DNA from: Rhizobium sp. BK376
GTDB lineage: Bacteria; Pseudomonadota; Alphaproteobacteria; Rhizobiales; Rhizobiaceae
Reading direction: 5' to 3'
DNA: 64,000 nt
Assembly (NCBI RefSeq): GCF_004341625.1
Contig: NZ_SLZG01000003.1
Coordinates: 120,949-184,948, forward strand
The translations under genes were made by a program, and so were the position numbers. This document shows, in pieces, positions 25,117-34,420 of the stretch. Numbering within the stretch: position 1 is the first letter of the stretch; each line of letters starts with the position of its first letter. The notes under the pieces are model-generated. The model saw nothing but the letters and a program-made list of their open reading frames with translations, ran no database searches and was not told the origin of the DNA.

Positions 25117-26657
25117 CAGAGAGACTCCAGAAAGGTTATGAGGGCTTGCCTGTCATCTCCAGGCAGGGATGCGAATGCGTTGCGCGCCTTTTCCGCTTCT
25201 CCGCCATGCCAGAGGATGGCTTCGGTCAGGTTTCGTGCGCGGCCGTCGTGAAGAAAGAAGGTGTGGCCGCTGACGGTCTGGGTGAGGCCTATGCCCCAGA
25301 GCGGCGGTGTCCGCCAATCGCGGCCGGATGCCACGCCCACCTGCTGGCCGTCGGAGAGGCCTTCGCCCATGTCATGTAGCAGGAAGTCGGAATAGGGCCA
25401 GATCAGCTGGAATTGCTGGGCCGGGTCGGCGGCCTTGTCGCTGGTGACGAATTTCGGCGTGTGGCAGGCGGTGCAACCGGCTTGATAGAAGACCTGCTTG
25501 CCGTGGAGCACATCCGGGAAGCTCGCCTTGCGGCGCGCCGGAACCGCGAGGTTCTTCGAGTAGAAGGTGATCAGATCGAGGATCGTCTCTGATGTCTCGG
25601 TAGGCCCGAGACGCTTCTGGACGCCGTTGGGCATGGCAAGGCAGGCGGGCTCCTTGTCAGTGCAGTCGCCCTGGGCGTTTGGCCGGTCCGGATTGGAGAT
25701 GCCGATATCCGTATCGAGCGCATCGGCGGCCTGGTCGCGCACGGTCGCGTTCTGCGCCTTCCAGCCGAAGCGGCCGAGCGCGAGCTTGCCGGTGCGATGG
25801 TCGCGCACGATGGCCGCTCGTCCCCTGATGCCGTCGCCATCGCGGTCATCGGGATCGGCGTGAGCGAGAATATCGGCTTCGGGGATCGCCTCGATCAGGC
25901 CGAGGCCGAGCATTGGAGGCGCGACGCGGGCGGATACGGTGGTCGCGGGATCAAGCGGGCCGTAGGCGAGATCGCCGGCCGTGTAGTGGGGCCGGCGCAG
26001 CGAAACGGTTTCGCCATCCGAGAGCGTCACCGTCTCTTCGGTGTACGTGACCTGCACATTGCCCTCGGCGGCAAGGCCGGGCACGGCCCGATCCTGAAGC
26101 TGCGTGCCATAGGTCGGGTCAGGAAAATTGATGGCGTGAAAGCTGTCGAACGCCTTCTGTTCATCGGGCGTGGTGGCCGGCCGCGCCAGACGCAGCACCA
26201 TGGAGCTGGCATTGCCGTCGCTATCGGGCGGATGCCCGCGACCGTCCTTGATGTGGCAGCTCTGGCAGGAGCGTGCATTGAAAAGCGGGCCAAGCCCGTC
26301 GGCCGCCTGCGTCGAAGATGGAGACGAGACCCAGAGCTGGCGGAAAAGGGCATTGCCGAGATGGAAATTCTCTTCGCGATCGAACCCGAGATTGGCGGAA
26401 GGCTGGGAGAAGGCGTTGAGAGTGACGGGCGCGATCGAGGTCGTCGCACCGCTTTCCATCGCCTCGTAGGTCTCGGCCTTGGTGAAATCGGTGGTCGGCC
26501 GCGTGAGGTTCTCGACGCGCTTCAGCTGCTCAGGCGTCAGGTCCGTCCGTATTTTCGGAAAGTTGATCGTATCGGCGGCGACCAGAGAAATGGTGCCCGT
26601 AAGCGCTGCGATTGCGAGCGCGGACAAAAGAACAGGGCGGGTGACGATACGCAACAT
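25116..26657 (-). CDS. Di-heme oxidoreductase-like protein (DUF1111)
   Basis: 513 residues from the ATG at 26657 (the codon before it is TTG). A signal peptide is followed by two c-type heme sites: 'ARSCQSCHIKDGRGHPP' near 125-145 and 'AGCTACHTPKF' near 400. 'PPLWGIGLTQTVSGHTFFLH' with 'DGRARNLTEAILWHGGEA' is the family C-terminal signature, resembling MauG/cytochrome c peroxidase ends. In the iron cluster it may oxidise or reduce iron in the periplasm (inference). A strong hairpin (26668-26694) precedes it, and its ribosome site is poor. Confidence 0.92.
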   Translation of the reverse strand: MLRIVTRPVLLSALAIAALTGTISLVAADTINFPKIRTDLTPEQLKRVENLTRPTTDFTKAETYEAMESGATTSIAPVTLNAFSQPSANLGFDREENFHLGNALFRQLWVSSPSSTQAADGLGPLFNARSCQSCHIKDGRGHPPDSDGNASSMVLRLARPATTPDEQKAFDSFHAINFPDPTYGTQLQDRAVPGLAAEGNVQVTYTEETVTLSDGETVSLRRPHYTAGDLAYGPLDPATTVSARVAPPMLGLGLIEAIPEADILAHADPDDRDGDGIRGRAAIVRDHRTGKLALGRFGWKAQNATVRDQAADALDTDIGISNPDRPNAQGDCTDKEPACLAMPNGVQKRLGPTETSETILDLITFYSKNLAVPARRKASFPDVLHGKQVFYQAGCTACHTPKFVTSDKAADPAQQFQLIWPYSDFLLHDMGEGLSDGQQVGVASGRDWRTPPLWGIGLTQTVSGHTFFLHDGRARNLTEAILWHGGEAEKARNAFASLPGDDRQALITFLESL

Positions 26658-26667
26658 CAAGGGATCA

Positions 26668-26694
26668 AGGGCGGCGGCGGAATGCCGCCGCCCT
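26668..26694. repeat. 10-bp G/C hairpin between imelysin and DUF1111 genes
   Basis: agggcggcgg (26668-26677) and ccgccgccct (26685-26694) form a perfect stem with a 7-base loop, inside the 43-base gap of the iron operon, just downstream of the first imelysin stop. There is no T-run on the minus strand. It may protect the upstream message or lower expression of the downstream genes. Confidence 0.5.
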
Positions 26695-26700
26695 CCTTTA

Positions 26701-27981
26701 TCACTTCTTCATAACGGAGCTAGGATTATCTAGGCTGTCCGAACCTTCGAGCTTGATCTCGCCGAGATCGAGCGAAGCGATCACGCGCTGGATGCTCTTC
26801 GTCTGGTCGAGCAGGCCGTCGATGACGTGCTGGACGACGGCGTTGCCTTCCGTGTTGCCTTCACCGATCATCTGGTCGTACTTTTCGACGGTTTCGCCGC
26901 GCTTGACCATGGTCTTCGCCGCCTTGTTGGTGGCCGCGAACTTGTCCATCATTTCCTTGTCGACGGCCTTGTCCTTGGAGGCCACGAGCTGGTGCAGCGA
27001 CGGACCCTTCATCTTCGTGCCGTCGATGCGGGTGTAGTTGCCCGTATAGGCCGACTCGATGCCGATGATGTCGTTGTTGTAGGTGTTGTAGGTATTGTCG
27101 GAGAAGCAATCATGCTCCTGTTCCGGATCGTGGAGCAGCAGGCCGAGCTTCATGCGTTCGCCTGCCAGTTCGCCGTAGGAGAGCGAGCCCATGCCGGTCA
27201 GGATTGCCGTGATGCCGACCTTCGGGTCATCAAGGTCGCGCTTCGTGGCGGCGCCATCCGGCTTCCAGTCATCAGTCATTTCCTGCAGGTCGTCCACGAG
27301 CTGCGTGGAGGCCGACTTCAGGTATTCGGCGCGGCGGTCGCAATTGCCGCCGGTGCAATTCTTCTGATCGTAATCGGTATAGGGGCGTTCGCCGGCGCCC
27401 GGGCCTGTGCCGTGCAGATCCTGGCCCCAGAGCAGGAATTCGATGGCGTGGTAGCCGGTAGCGACATTGGCATCGACCTTGTCGGCGCTGTTCAGCGACT
27501 TCAGGAAGTCGGGCGTCAGATGCGAGGCATCAACATCCTTGCCGTCGATTTTGATCGTCTTGTTGGCAATGACGTTGGCGACGTAGAGCGCGTTCTCATC
27601 GCTCTCGGTGCCATAGGATTTGTCGACATAGTCGATCAGGCCTTCATCCAGCGGCCAGGAGTTCACATCGCCTTCCCAGTCGTCGACGATCGGGTTGCCG
27701 AAGCGGTAGACTTCAGACTGCGAATAGGGAACGCGGGCCTTGATCCAGGCGGTGCGGGCTGCATCCAGCGTCTTCTTGCTTGGATTGGCGATCAGGTCGT
27801 CGATTGCCTTGTCGAGCTTCTTGGCGAGGATCAGCGAGTCCTCGTATTTGGCATGGGCGACGTCTGCGTAATGCTTGACGATCGCAGCTTCGTCGACAGC
27901 AGCACGCGCCGGAAGCGCCGTTGTCAGCGCCGAGGCGGCCAGCAGCGCCAGCGTGGCGCCAAGATTGATGGTCAGTTTCAT
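26701..27981 (-). CDS. Imelysin family periplasmic iron-uptake protein (IrpA-like)
   Basis: 426 residues from the ATG at 27981 (GGAGAGGG upstream). A cleavable signal ends 'TALPARAAVDEA'. The imelysin motif GxHAxEFLLWG is intact: 'GYHAIEFLLWGQDLHG' near 175-190, with 'YTDYDQKNCTGGNCDRR' after it, so metal binding by this member is credible. It is first in the four-gene cluster imelysin-DUF1111-imelysin-DUF1513. About 90 bases upstream lies an Irr-type box. Rhizobial clusters of this type are described as iron-regulated; the exact function remains unknown. Confidence 0.93.
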   Translation of the reverse strand: MKLTINLGATLALLAASALTTALPARAAVDEAAIVKHYADVAHAKYEDSLILAKKLDKAIDDLIANPSKKTLDAARTAWIKARVPYSQSEVYRFGNPIVDDWEGDVNSWPLDEGLIDYVDKSYGTESDENALYVANVIANKTIKIDGKDVDASHLTPDFLKSLNSADKVDANVATGYHAIEFLLWGQDLHGTGPGAGERPYTDYDQKNCTGGNCDRRAEYLKSASTQLVDDLQEMTDDWKPDGAATKRDLDDPKVGITAILTGMGSLSYGELAGERMKLGLLLHDPEQEHDCFSDNTYNTYNNDIIGIESAYTGNYTRIDGTKMKGPSLHQLVASKDKAVDKEMMDKFAATNKAAKTMVKRGETVEKYDQMIGEGNTEGNAVVQHVIDGLLDQTKSIQRVIASLDLGEIKLEGSDSLDNPSSVMKK

Positions 27982-28070
27982 GGGGTCCCTCTCCGGTTGG
28001 CGGCAAATGCCACCCAAAAATTCGCGACCCGTGTCATGGCGGAAAATCAAACTGGTGTCAAACACTCTAG

Positions 28071-28087
28071 TTTAGAATTGTTGTAAG
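28071..28087 (-). promoter_or_regulatory. Irr-type (ICE) box before the imelysin operon
   Basis: tttagaattgttgtaag reads as TTTAGAA-N3-TTGTAAG, close to the TTTAGAA-N-TTCTAAA type of iron control element bound by Irr in Rhizobiales; one half is perfect and the other degenerate. On the minus strand a TTGACA (28061-28056) follows 10 bases downstream, leading into the imelysin gene. Site and gene content agree with iron-responsive control. Confidence 0.5.
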
Positions 28088-28285
28088 AGAAACTCCGCTT
28101 TTCCCTTGCACGCGATGCGGGATTTGCGGGCGAACGACCGGTGGACAGGAATGCGAGGGGCCAAAGGCGGGTTTGCGAGCCGGCTACACAGAGATCCGGC
28201 TGTTCGAACGATATTCGGACCGCCAGACTTCACCATATTGTGAAGCCGCCTGACGACAACCATAGAGCGGAAAATCTGCTCGGGC

Positions 28286-29575
28286 TTACGCCTTGCGCTG
28301 CATGCGGCAGAAGAAGAAGCCGTCCGTGTCGGTCGAGGCCGGCGTGAGCGTAATCGTCTTGCCATCGGAGGAGCGCGGTTTCGGCGCGTCGTTGCCGAAC
28401 AGGGCGTTCCACGAGCTCTGCGCCTCGACGATCTCGAATTCGGGATTATTGGCGGTAAAGCGGTTGACCTGAGCCTCGTTTTCCTCAGGCAGCACCGAGC
28501 AGGTGACATAGATCAGCATACCGCCGACGCGGACGAATTGTGCGGCCTGCGCCAGCGCTTCCTGCTGCTGGCCGATGCGCTCGTCGAGGTTCTTTTGCGT
28601 CAGGCGCCATTTTGTGTCGGGCCGCCGGCGCCATGTGCCAGTTCCAGTGCAGGGCGCGTCGACCAGCACCTTGTCGCAGCGGTCGCGCAGCGCAGTGAGA
28701 GCGTTCTTGTCGTCATGGACCTGGACGTTGCGAGTGCCCGCCCGCTTCAGCCGCTCGATGATCGGCGCGAGCCGCTTGCGATCGGCGTCGTAAGCGTGGA
28801 CCTGGCCCTTGTTCTGCATGGCGGCTGCCATGGCAAGTGTCTTGCCGCCGCCGCCGGCGCAATAGTCGAGAACCTGCTCGCCCTCCTGCGGCAGCACGAG
28901 ATCGGCCACGATCTGCGAGCCCTCGTCCTGAACCTCGAACCATCCTTTCTGGAAGGAAAGCTCGGCAGTCACGTTCGGAAGCCGTGAGGGACCTTCGCCG
29001 GCGGGGATGCGCATCCCGTAGCGGGCGATCCGGGATGGCATGGCGCCGGCGCGTTCCAGCGCCTTCACCGCCTTTTCGCGGCTCGACTTGAGGATATTGG
29101 CCCGCAGGTCCAGGGTGGGACGTTCGGCGAGCGCCCTGGCTTCATCAAGCCATTCCTCACCAAAGGATTGCGCCAAGGATGGCTCGACCCATTCGGGAAT
29201 GTCGCCCTGTATGTAAAGCGGCGCATCGGCGAGAGAGCGGCTGGCAAAGGCCGCCATGGCGGCCTCCCCGGGTGTCTCCGGGGCGAAGCGGTCGCCTTCC
29301 AGTTCGGCGGCAAGCATGTCAGGCGTCAGGCCCCACTGGCGAAAGAGCACGGCATGGGCAAGAGCGGCGGGGCTGTCATCGTCCATCAGCCATGCATGCG
29401 AGAGGCGCATCCTGAGGGCGTCGTAGACAATGTTGCCGATTGCCGCTCGGTCGCCCGACCCGGCAAAGCGGTGGGCCAGACCCCAGTCCTTGAGCGCGTC
29501 GGCCACCGGTCGCTTGCGAGCCTCGATATCGCCAAGTACCTCGATGGCCCCCTGTAGCCGGCCGCCCAAACGCAT
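28286..29575 (-). CDS. rsmB: RsmB-type rRNA (cytosine-5)-methyltransferase
   Basis: 429 residues. It methylates C5 of a cytosine in RNA, in this family usually C967 of 16S rRNA. The SAM loop is 'VLDYCAGGGGKTLAMAA'. The two cysteines of the mechanism are in 'VDAPCTGTGTWRRRPDTKWR' and 'YVTCSVLPEENEAQV'. The N-terminal helical (NusB-like) portion is shortened, as in alphaproteobacterial members. It stands alone between the iron cluster and rlpA on the same strand. The assignment to RsmB rather than another NOL1/NOP2/sun member is by overall form. Confidence 0.92.
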   Translation of the reverse strand: MRLGGRLQGAIEVLGDIEARKRPVADALKDWGLAHRFAGSGDRAAIGNIVYDALRMRLSHAWLMDDDSPAALAHAVLFRQWGLTPDMLAAELEGDRFAPETPGEAAMAAFASRSLADAPLYIQGDIPEWVEPSLAQSFGEEWLDEARALAERPTLDLRANILKSSREKAVKALERAGAMPSRIARYGMRIPAGEGPSRLPNVTAELSFQKGWFEVQDEGSQIVADLVLPQEGEQVLDYCAGGGGKTLAMAAAMQNKGQVHAYDADRKRLAPIIERLKRAGTRNVQVHDDKNALTALRDRCDKVLVDAPCTGTGTWRRRPDTKWRLTQKNLDERIGQQQEALAQAAQFVRVGGMLIYVTCSVLPEENEAQVNRFTANNPEFEIVEAQSSWNALFGNDAPKPRSSDGKTITLTPASTDTDGFFFCRMQRKA

Positions 29576-29718
29576 AAGTCTTCTCTCCTGCTTAAAGCTG
29601 GCATTTCATCAATCCGCACGAAAAAACGCACGTGGCGGCGGATTATTGAAACGTCTCGATCGGGTCGTAACCGCGATTGACGGAGAGAGCAAGCTTTGCG
29701 CTTCGGCCTGTCTGCAAA

Positions 29719-30081
29719 TCAGCCGACGACCTGGTAGCAGACGCTGGCCGTGCCTGAAGCAACCATGCCGATGTTCTGCGCTGCGGCGCGGGAGAGATCC
29801 AGGACGCGTCCGCGAATGAAGGGGCCGCGATCGTTGACCCGGACGACCACGCTGCGGCCGTTATGACGGTTGGTGACCTTCAGCCGGGTGCCGAACGCAA
29901 GAGAGCGATGAGCTGCAGTTAACGTCGAAGAACTCATGCGCTCGCCGGAAGCAGTTCTCGAGCCCAATGAATACCACGATGCGCCCCCGCATCCCGTTGC
30001 TGCCGATGCTGCCATCGGATGGAAAGCAAAGGCAGCGGCAATAGCTGAAATTGTGAGAACTGAACGACAGATTTTCTTCAA
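29719..30081 (-). CDS. rlpA: RlpA-like double-psi beta-barrel protein
   Basis: 120 residues, a short form: signal peptide to about residue 27 ('AAFAFHPMAASA'), then a single DPBB domain with 'GGASWYSLGSRTASGERMSS', 'AHRSLAFGTRLKVTN', 'VVVRVNDRGPF' (catalytic-type Asp) and 'RVLDLSRAAAQNIGM'. RlpA proteins cut or bind glycan strands free of peptide at the septum. There is no SPOR domain and no lipobox cysteine at the N-terminus, so it is a soluble periplasmic version. Upstream it has a long non-coding region with a 40-bp inverted repeat. Confidence 0.92.
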   Translation of the reverse strand: MKKICRSVLTISAIAAAFAFHPMAASAATGCGGASWYSLGSRTASGERMSSSTLTAAHRSLAFGTRLKVTNRHNGRSVVVRVNDRGPFIRGRVLDLSRAAAQNIGMVASGTASVCYQVVG

Positions 30082-30588
30082 ACCGATTTTCCCTCTACAT
30101 GTAGACCCATGCGCTTATTGGCGCGGGCCGTTTCAATCGGGTCAAACGTGGCGAAAAAGTGCCATCTGAAATCACGGAATGTTACAGCGTGTAACATTTG
30201 TGATTTCGATTACCGTACGGTTAGGTCATTATAAATATCTAATATATGGAAAAAAGGCAATGAAATCAGTTCAAAATTGAATGATTTTTCTGCCGACGAT
30301 GTGGCTGGCGAGTAGATCACAAAATTTGGAGAAATTTTTTTCCGACTTTGCCATATTCGTTGCCACATTTGTGCAAATTTAAAGGTCGTTAACCCTATTT
30401 GAGGGTAAAATTAGCTAATGCAAATGGATTAGTAGGAAATTCCTGCCCTTTGAGAATGTGAATTTCACTCGCAATCGGGCCATTCAGGCGCAGGAATCCA
30501 CCCGGTTTACCCGTCGAATTTCGGCTGGCAGAAGGGCTTGCGCGCGTGTCGATTCCGCACGAAACCGATCTTGGTCGAAGGGAGAGGA
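30082..30588. other. 507-bp A/T-rich intergenic region upstream of rlpA
   Basis: There is no supportable gene here. The region is clearly richer in A/T than its surroundings, especially 30220-30430, and holds the 40-bp imperfect inverted repeat at 30168-30207. On the minus strand a TTTGAC followed by CGCCAA-like sequence around 30115-30145 could serve rlpA. A regulatory RNA is possible but no terminator-like hairpin with a T-run was found. Confidence 0.45.
30168..30207. promoter_or_regulatory. 40-bp near-perfect inverted repeat upstream of rlpA
   Basis: gaaatcacggaatgttaca (30168-30186), gcg, then tgtaacatttgtgatttc (30190-30207). The arms pair over 17 positions with one mismatch and one bulged base; the core tgttaca-gcg-tgtaaca is perfect. 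It lies 87 bases upstream of the rlpA start with no T-run, so a binding site for a dimeric regulator fits better than a terminator. Confidence 0.5.
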
Positions 30589-31461
30589 TCAGCCTCTCCA
30601 GCGGCCCGACGACCAGAGCTCGGAGAGCGACATGCGGTATTCAGGAAAGCGGAAGGCAAAGCCGAGCGACCGCAGTTTGGCATTCGAGACGCGCTTGTTC
30701 TCACCGTAGAAGGAGCGCGCCATCGGGGTCAGTTCGGCCGTCTCGAAGGGCTGTTCCGGCGGTGGCTCGATACCCATCAGCCGCGCTGCCTCGACAATGA
30801 TGTCCTGCGGTGCCCGAGGCTCGTCGTCGGTCACATTATATATGCCGCCGAGACCGCGGTCGGAAAGAAAGCGGGTGGCAGCGCCGATATCTTCGACACG
30901 GATGCGATTGAAGACCTGGTCCTTTTTGATGAGCCGCCGGGCAGTTCCCCTCTCAAGATTGCAGAACGCATTGCGTCCCGGCCCGTAAATGCCGGAGAGC
31001 CGCAGCACGGCGACAGGAATACTGTTCGCCTCACCGATGGAAAGCCAGTTCTCCTCAGCCTCGACACGCTCGACCGAACGTGCCGAAACGGGATGCACAG
31101 AAACCGTCTCGTCCACCCATGCGCCCTTGTGATCGCCATAGACGCCGATGGTGGAGAGATAGCCGATCCATTCGAGCTTCGGCATAAGCGCCCGCATATC
31201 GCTGCCGGCCAGCCGGATTAGCGGATCGCTATCCTTGCCGGGTGCGATCGACTGGACGAGATGCGTCGTCTCCTTGATATCGGCGCGCAATGCGTCACTG
31301 ATCTCGGCTCCGTCGAAGACGAACGCCCGGATACCGTCCCTTTCCAGAACGGCGGCCTTGTCAGGCGAGCGGGTCGTGCCGACGATATGGTCCGCTGAAT
31401 CGGCGAAAGCCTTCGCAATCGCCGTACCGGAATAGCCGCAGCCGAAAATCGTCAGATTCAT
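30589..31461 (-). CDS. NAD-dependent epimerase/dehydratase-like SDR
   Basis: 290 residues from the ATG at 31461, chosen because it overlaps the queG stop (ATGA); an 8-residue longer start is possible. The extended-SDR Rossmann loop is '[17 protein letters not shown]', an unusual GxGxxG version found in YeeZ-like proteins. Later motifs are '[18 protein letters not shown]' and '[14 protein letters not shown]'. The Tyr-x-x-x-Lys of typical SDRs is not obvious, as usual in this atypical group. It is last in the GST-queG-SDR operon. Substrate unknown. Confidence 0.85.
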   Translation of the reverse strand: MNLTIFGCGYSGTAIAKAFADSADHIVGTTRSPDKAAVLERDGIRAFVFDGAEISDALRADIKETTHLVQSIAPGKDSDPLIRLAGSDMRALMPKLEWIGYLSTIGVYGDHKGAWVDETVSVHPVSARSVERVEAEENWLSIGEANSIPVAVLRLSGIYGPGRNAFCNLERGTARRLIKKDQVFNRIRVEDIGAATRFLSDRGLGGIYNVTDDEPRAPQDIIVEAARLMGIEPPPEQPFETAELTPMARSFYGENKRVSNAKLRSLGFAFRFPEYRMSLSELWSSGRWRG

Positions 31462-32618
31462 TGTTTCATCCCCGCCAGGTCCCATTCCGCGCGAACATCG
31501 CTATCCGCCTCGACGGGCCTTTCTGCAGCAAACGCGCTGAATTCGCCAGCCTCCATCAGTCGCGAAAGCGCCCAGACCGCCATTCCGCGCACCACAGCCG
31601 AGCCATCGCCCGCAAGCCGCCGACAGTGATCGATCAGGCTCCGGTCGCCCGAATTTCCGGCTGCAATGAGCACATTGCGCACGAACCGGTCTCGGCCGAT
31701 CCGCTTGACCGGCGAGCCACTGAAGAAGGAGCGAAAGGTCGGATCGTCGAGATCAAGCAGAAAAGCGATTGTCGGCTCCTTCAGGTCTTCGCGCGCGACG
31801 AGCTTCATTTCGGAGGCCTGTGCCGCAAACTTGTTCCAGGGACAGGCCGCAAGGCAATCGTCGCAGCCATAAATGCGATTGCCGATCAGCGGCCGGAGCT
31901 CAGGATTGATCGGCCCCTTATGCTCGATGGTCAGATAGGAAATGCAGCGCCGCGCATCGATCTGGTAGGGCGCCGGGAAAGCCGCTGTCGGGCAGGCGTC
32001 GAGACAGGCGCGACAGGAGCCGCAATGATCGACCTCAGGCGCATCCTCGACCAGATCGGCGGTCGTGAACATCGAGCCGAGGAACAGCCATGAGCCATGC
32101 GTGCGGCTGACGAGATTGGTGTGCTTTCCCTGCCAGCCGAGGCCGGCGGCCGCAGCCAGCGGTTTTTCCATGACGGGAGCGGTGTCGACGAAGACCTTCA
32201 CGTCCTCCTGAGCCCGGGCCGCAAAGCGCGTCGCAATTTCCTTGAGGCGCCCCTTGATGACGTCGTGATAGTCCCGATTGCGGGCATAGACGGAAATCGC
32301 GGCCCGGTCCGGCTTGGAAAGAATACCGCGCGGATCCTCATCGGGGCCGTAGTTCAGACCGAAGACGACGATGGACCGGACGTCAGCCCAAAGGACGCGC
32401 GGATCGCCACGGCGCTCGCGCGTCTCCGCCATCCAGTCCATGGTGCCGTGATAGCCGGCTTCAAGGAAGCTGTTCAGCCGCTCGGGCGCCTGGGGTATGG
32501 CATCGGGGCTGGTGATGCGGCAAAGGTCGAAACCCTGAGCTTGCGCCTCGGCGCGCAGAAAAGCCGTCAGCGTCTCACGACGCTTGCGTTCCTTCTCTGT
32601 TGACCGCTCCTCGGGCAT
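31458..32618 (-). CDS. queG: Epoxyqueuosine reductase
   Basis: 386 residues. It reduces epoxyqueuosine to queuosine in tRNA wobble position 34, using cobalamin and two [4Fe-4S] clusters. Both ferredoxin-like cysteine sets are present: '[16 protein letters not shown]' and '[14 protein letters not shown]'. The N-terminal DUF1730 part with '[12 protein letters not shown]' and '[20 protein letters not shown]' is normal. The gene begins 13 bases after the GST stop and overlaps the SDR start, so all three form one transcript. No other queuosine gene is in the window. Confidence 0.96.
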   Translation of the reverse strand: MPEERSTEKERKRRETLTAFLRAEAQAQGFDLCRITSPDAIPQAPERLNSFLEAGYHGTMDWMAETRERRGDPRVLWADVRSIVVFGLNYGPDEDPRGILSKPDRAAISVYARNRDYHDVIKGRLKEIATRFAARAQEDVKVFVDTAPVMEKPLAAAAGLGWQGKHTNLVSRTHGSWLFLGSMFTTADLVEDAPEVDHCGSCRACLDACPTAAFPAPYQIDARRCISYLTIEHKGPINPELRPLIGNRIYGCDDCLAACPWNKFAAQASEMKLVAREDLKEPTIAFLLDLDDPTFRSFFSGSPVKRIGRDRFVRNVLIAAGNSGDRSLIDHCRRLAGDGSAVVRGMAVWALSRLMEAGEFSAFAAERPVEADSDVRAEWDLAGMKQ

Positions 32619-32631
32619 GGCTCCGTATCCA

Positions 32632-33324
32632 TCAGAAATCCAGATCCGCGTAGTGCGAGACGGGCGTCAGGCCGCGGACGCGCTCGGCAAGCAGCGGCCG
32701 GAAGGACGGGCGCGATTTCAGCCGCTGATACCAGTCTTTCACGATCGGCGATTCCGCCCAGTCGATCTCGCCGAGATAATCGAGCACGGAAATCGAGGCT
32801 GCGGCCGCAAGGTCGGCATAGCTCAGCCGCTCGCCGGCCAGCCACTGCCGCGAGCCGGCAAGCCAAGCGAGGTACTTCATATGCTGGCGGATATTGGCGC
32901 GCGCGGTGCGCATCATCTTGGAATCAGGTGCGCCGCCGCCGTGCTCCGCGCGCATCTGCAGCTTGTAGACACGCTCGCGCGCCAAAGGCCGGGTGACGTC
33001 CTGTTCCATCTTCTGCATGAACCATTCCGTGAGCCGGCGAATTTCTGCGCGCTGGAACGGATCTTCCGCGAGCAGACGCCGGTCGCGCTTCAGCACGCCA
33101 TGCGTCTCGTCGAGATATTCGGAAATGACCGTCGCGCCGCAGAGCGCCCTCATACTGTCATCGACATAGACGGGGAGGGTGCCGGCTGGGTTAAGCGCAA
33201 GAAAGTCGCGCCGCTTCTCCCAGGTCTGCTCCTCTATCAGTTCTGCCTGATAGCCGTATTCGGTCAGGATCAACCTGACGAAGCGTGATGCGGAAGACAT
33301 GGAATGATGGTAGAGCGTCGGCAT
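32632..33324 (-). CDS. Glutathione S-transferase family protein
   Basis: 230 residues. The N-terminal thioredoxin-like domain has '[20 protein letters not shown]' (possible active-site Ser/Cys replacement region) and '[13 protein letters not shown]' with the cis-Pro of the glutathione site. The C-terminal helical domain has '[20 protein letters not shown]', the conserved N-capping/Asp motif. It is first in the operon GST-queG-SDR. Substrate unknown; a stress or housekeeping role is as likely as detoxification. The ribosome site is weak. Confidence 0.92.
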   Translation of the reverse strand: MPTLYHHSMSSASRFVRLILTEYGYQAELIEEQTWEKRRDFLALNPAGTLPVYVDDSMRALCGATVISEYLDETHGVLKRDRRLLAEDPFQRAEIRRLTEWFMQKMEQDVTRPLARERVYKLQMRAEHGGGAPDSKMMRTARANIRQHMKYLAWLAGSRQWLAGERLSYADLAAAASISVLDYLGEIDWAESPIVKDWYQRLKSRPSFRPLLAERVRGLTPVSHYADLDF

Positions 33325-33474
33325 TGATACTCGAACTTTGTGATTGTTGCTTGCATGGACGGAGCGCTTCTATTTTGCGGCCCTAGTCATGACTCATTCG
33401 TTGCAGCTATAGGAGTTTGGCCAAGCTAATACAAGCGAATCGGCCCGCCTCGCCGTCTGACATAAGGACATCAC

Positions 33475-33531
33475 ATGGCTGAACAAATCATTATCACGCC
33501 GCCAATGGCCATGTTTTTACCCCGCCTCTGA
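33475..33531 (+). CDS. Candidate 18-residue leader peptide before uppP
   Basis: An ATG at 33475 is preceded by AAGGA at a good distance, and the frame ends in TGA after 18 residues: MAEQIIITPPMAMFLPRL. It lies 76 bases upstream of the uppP start. A Pro-Pro pair and a Leu-Pro-Arg-Leu end could slow ribosomes, so a regulatory leader is possible. There is no direct evidence of translation. The 10-bp palindrome agtcatgact (33385-33394) lies further upstream. Confidence 0.35.
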   Translation: MAEQIIITPPMAMFLPRL

Positions 33532-33607
33532 CCACTGAAGACGGATGCCGCCCCACTCGGCTTAAGCGTGCTTCAAGTCCGACCGAACTCAAAACCGGAG
33601 ACAATGA

Positions 33608-34405
33608 ATGGAATACATAAACTCTATAATTCTGGGCATCATAGAGGGTATCACCGAATTTCTGCCGATATCGAGCACCGGCCACCTCATCATTGCGGAG
33701 CAATGGCTCGGCGCGCGGTCTGAGCTCTTCAACATCGTTATTCAGGCAGGCGCCATCATCGCCGTCACGATCATTTACTGGCGCCGCCTGGTGGATCTGG
33801 TGCTTGGCTGGCGCGATCCCAGGAACCGCGATTACGCCGCCAAGCTGATCGTCGCATTTCTCATCACGGCAGTCCTCGGGCTTATAGTCAAGAAACTCGG
33901 CTTCGAACTGCCTGAGGATGCAACGCCGGTCGCCTGGGCGCTCATCATCGGCGGTATCTGGATGATCTTTGCTGAATGGGCCGCCGCCCGCCGGCCGCCC
34001 CACACCAAGATCACCTGGCTCGTCGCCATCCTGGTCGGCATCGCCCAGATCGTTGCCGGCGTCTTTCCGGGAACATCGCGTTCCGGCGCCACGATTTTCG
34101 TCGCCATGCTGGCAGGCACCGGCAACCGCGCTGCCGCAACCGAATTCGCCTTCCTCGTCGGCATCCCGACCATGTATGCCGCAAGCGGCTATGAATTGCT
34201 GAAGGCATTCAAGGGTGGCGGAGCTGCAGGCGAAAACTGGACCTCGCTGGGCATTGCCTTCGTGGTTTCCACCGTTGTCGCCTTCATCGCCGTCAAATGG
34301 CTGCTTTCCTATATCCAGAGCAACCGTTTCACCGCATTCGCCATCTACCGCATTATTCTCGGCGTTTTGCTGCTCGGCATGGCAATGGCCGGCATGATCA
34401 ACTGA
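33608..34405 (+). CDS. uppP: Undecaprenyl-diphosphate phosphatase
   Basis: 265 residues, a BacA-type integral membrane enzyme that recycles undecaprenyl pyrophosphate to the lipid carrier used for peptidoglycan and O-antigen and gives bacitracin tolerance. The catalytic (E/Q)xxxE region is 'GIIEGITEFLPISSTGHLII', and the second motif is 'PGTSRSGATI'. About eight hydrophobic segments are seen. Two ATGs lie 4 bases apart: the one at 33608 is in frame and 7 bases from GGAG (33597-33600), while 33604 is out of frame. A short open frame upstream may be a leader. Confidence 0.96.
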   Translation: MEYINSIILGIIEGITEFLPISSTGHLIIAEQWLGARSELFNIVIQAGAIIAVTIIYWRRLVDLVLGWRDPRNRDYAAKLIVAFLITAVLGLIVKKLGFELPEDATPVAWALIIGGIWMIFAEWAAARRPPHTKITWLVAILVGIAQIVAGVFPGTSRSGATIFVAMLAGTGNRAAATEFAFLVGIPTMYAASGYELLKAFKGGGAAGENWTSLGIAFVVSTVVAFIAVKWLLSYIQSNRFTAFAIYRIILGVLLLGMAMAGMIN

Positions 34406-34420
34406 GACATCGGTCTCGCA

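Noticed and set aside
26827..28086. 419-codon plus-strand frame opposite the first imelysin gene
   Set aside because: An antisense artefact of G+C-rich codon bias; the opposite strand encodes a recognisable imelysin with signal peptide.
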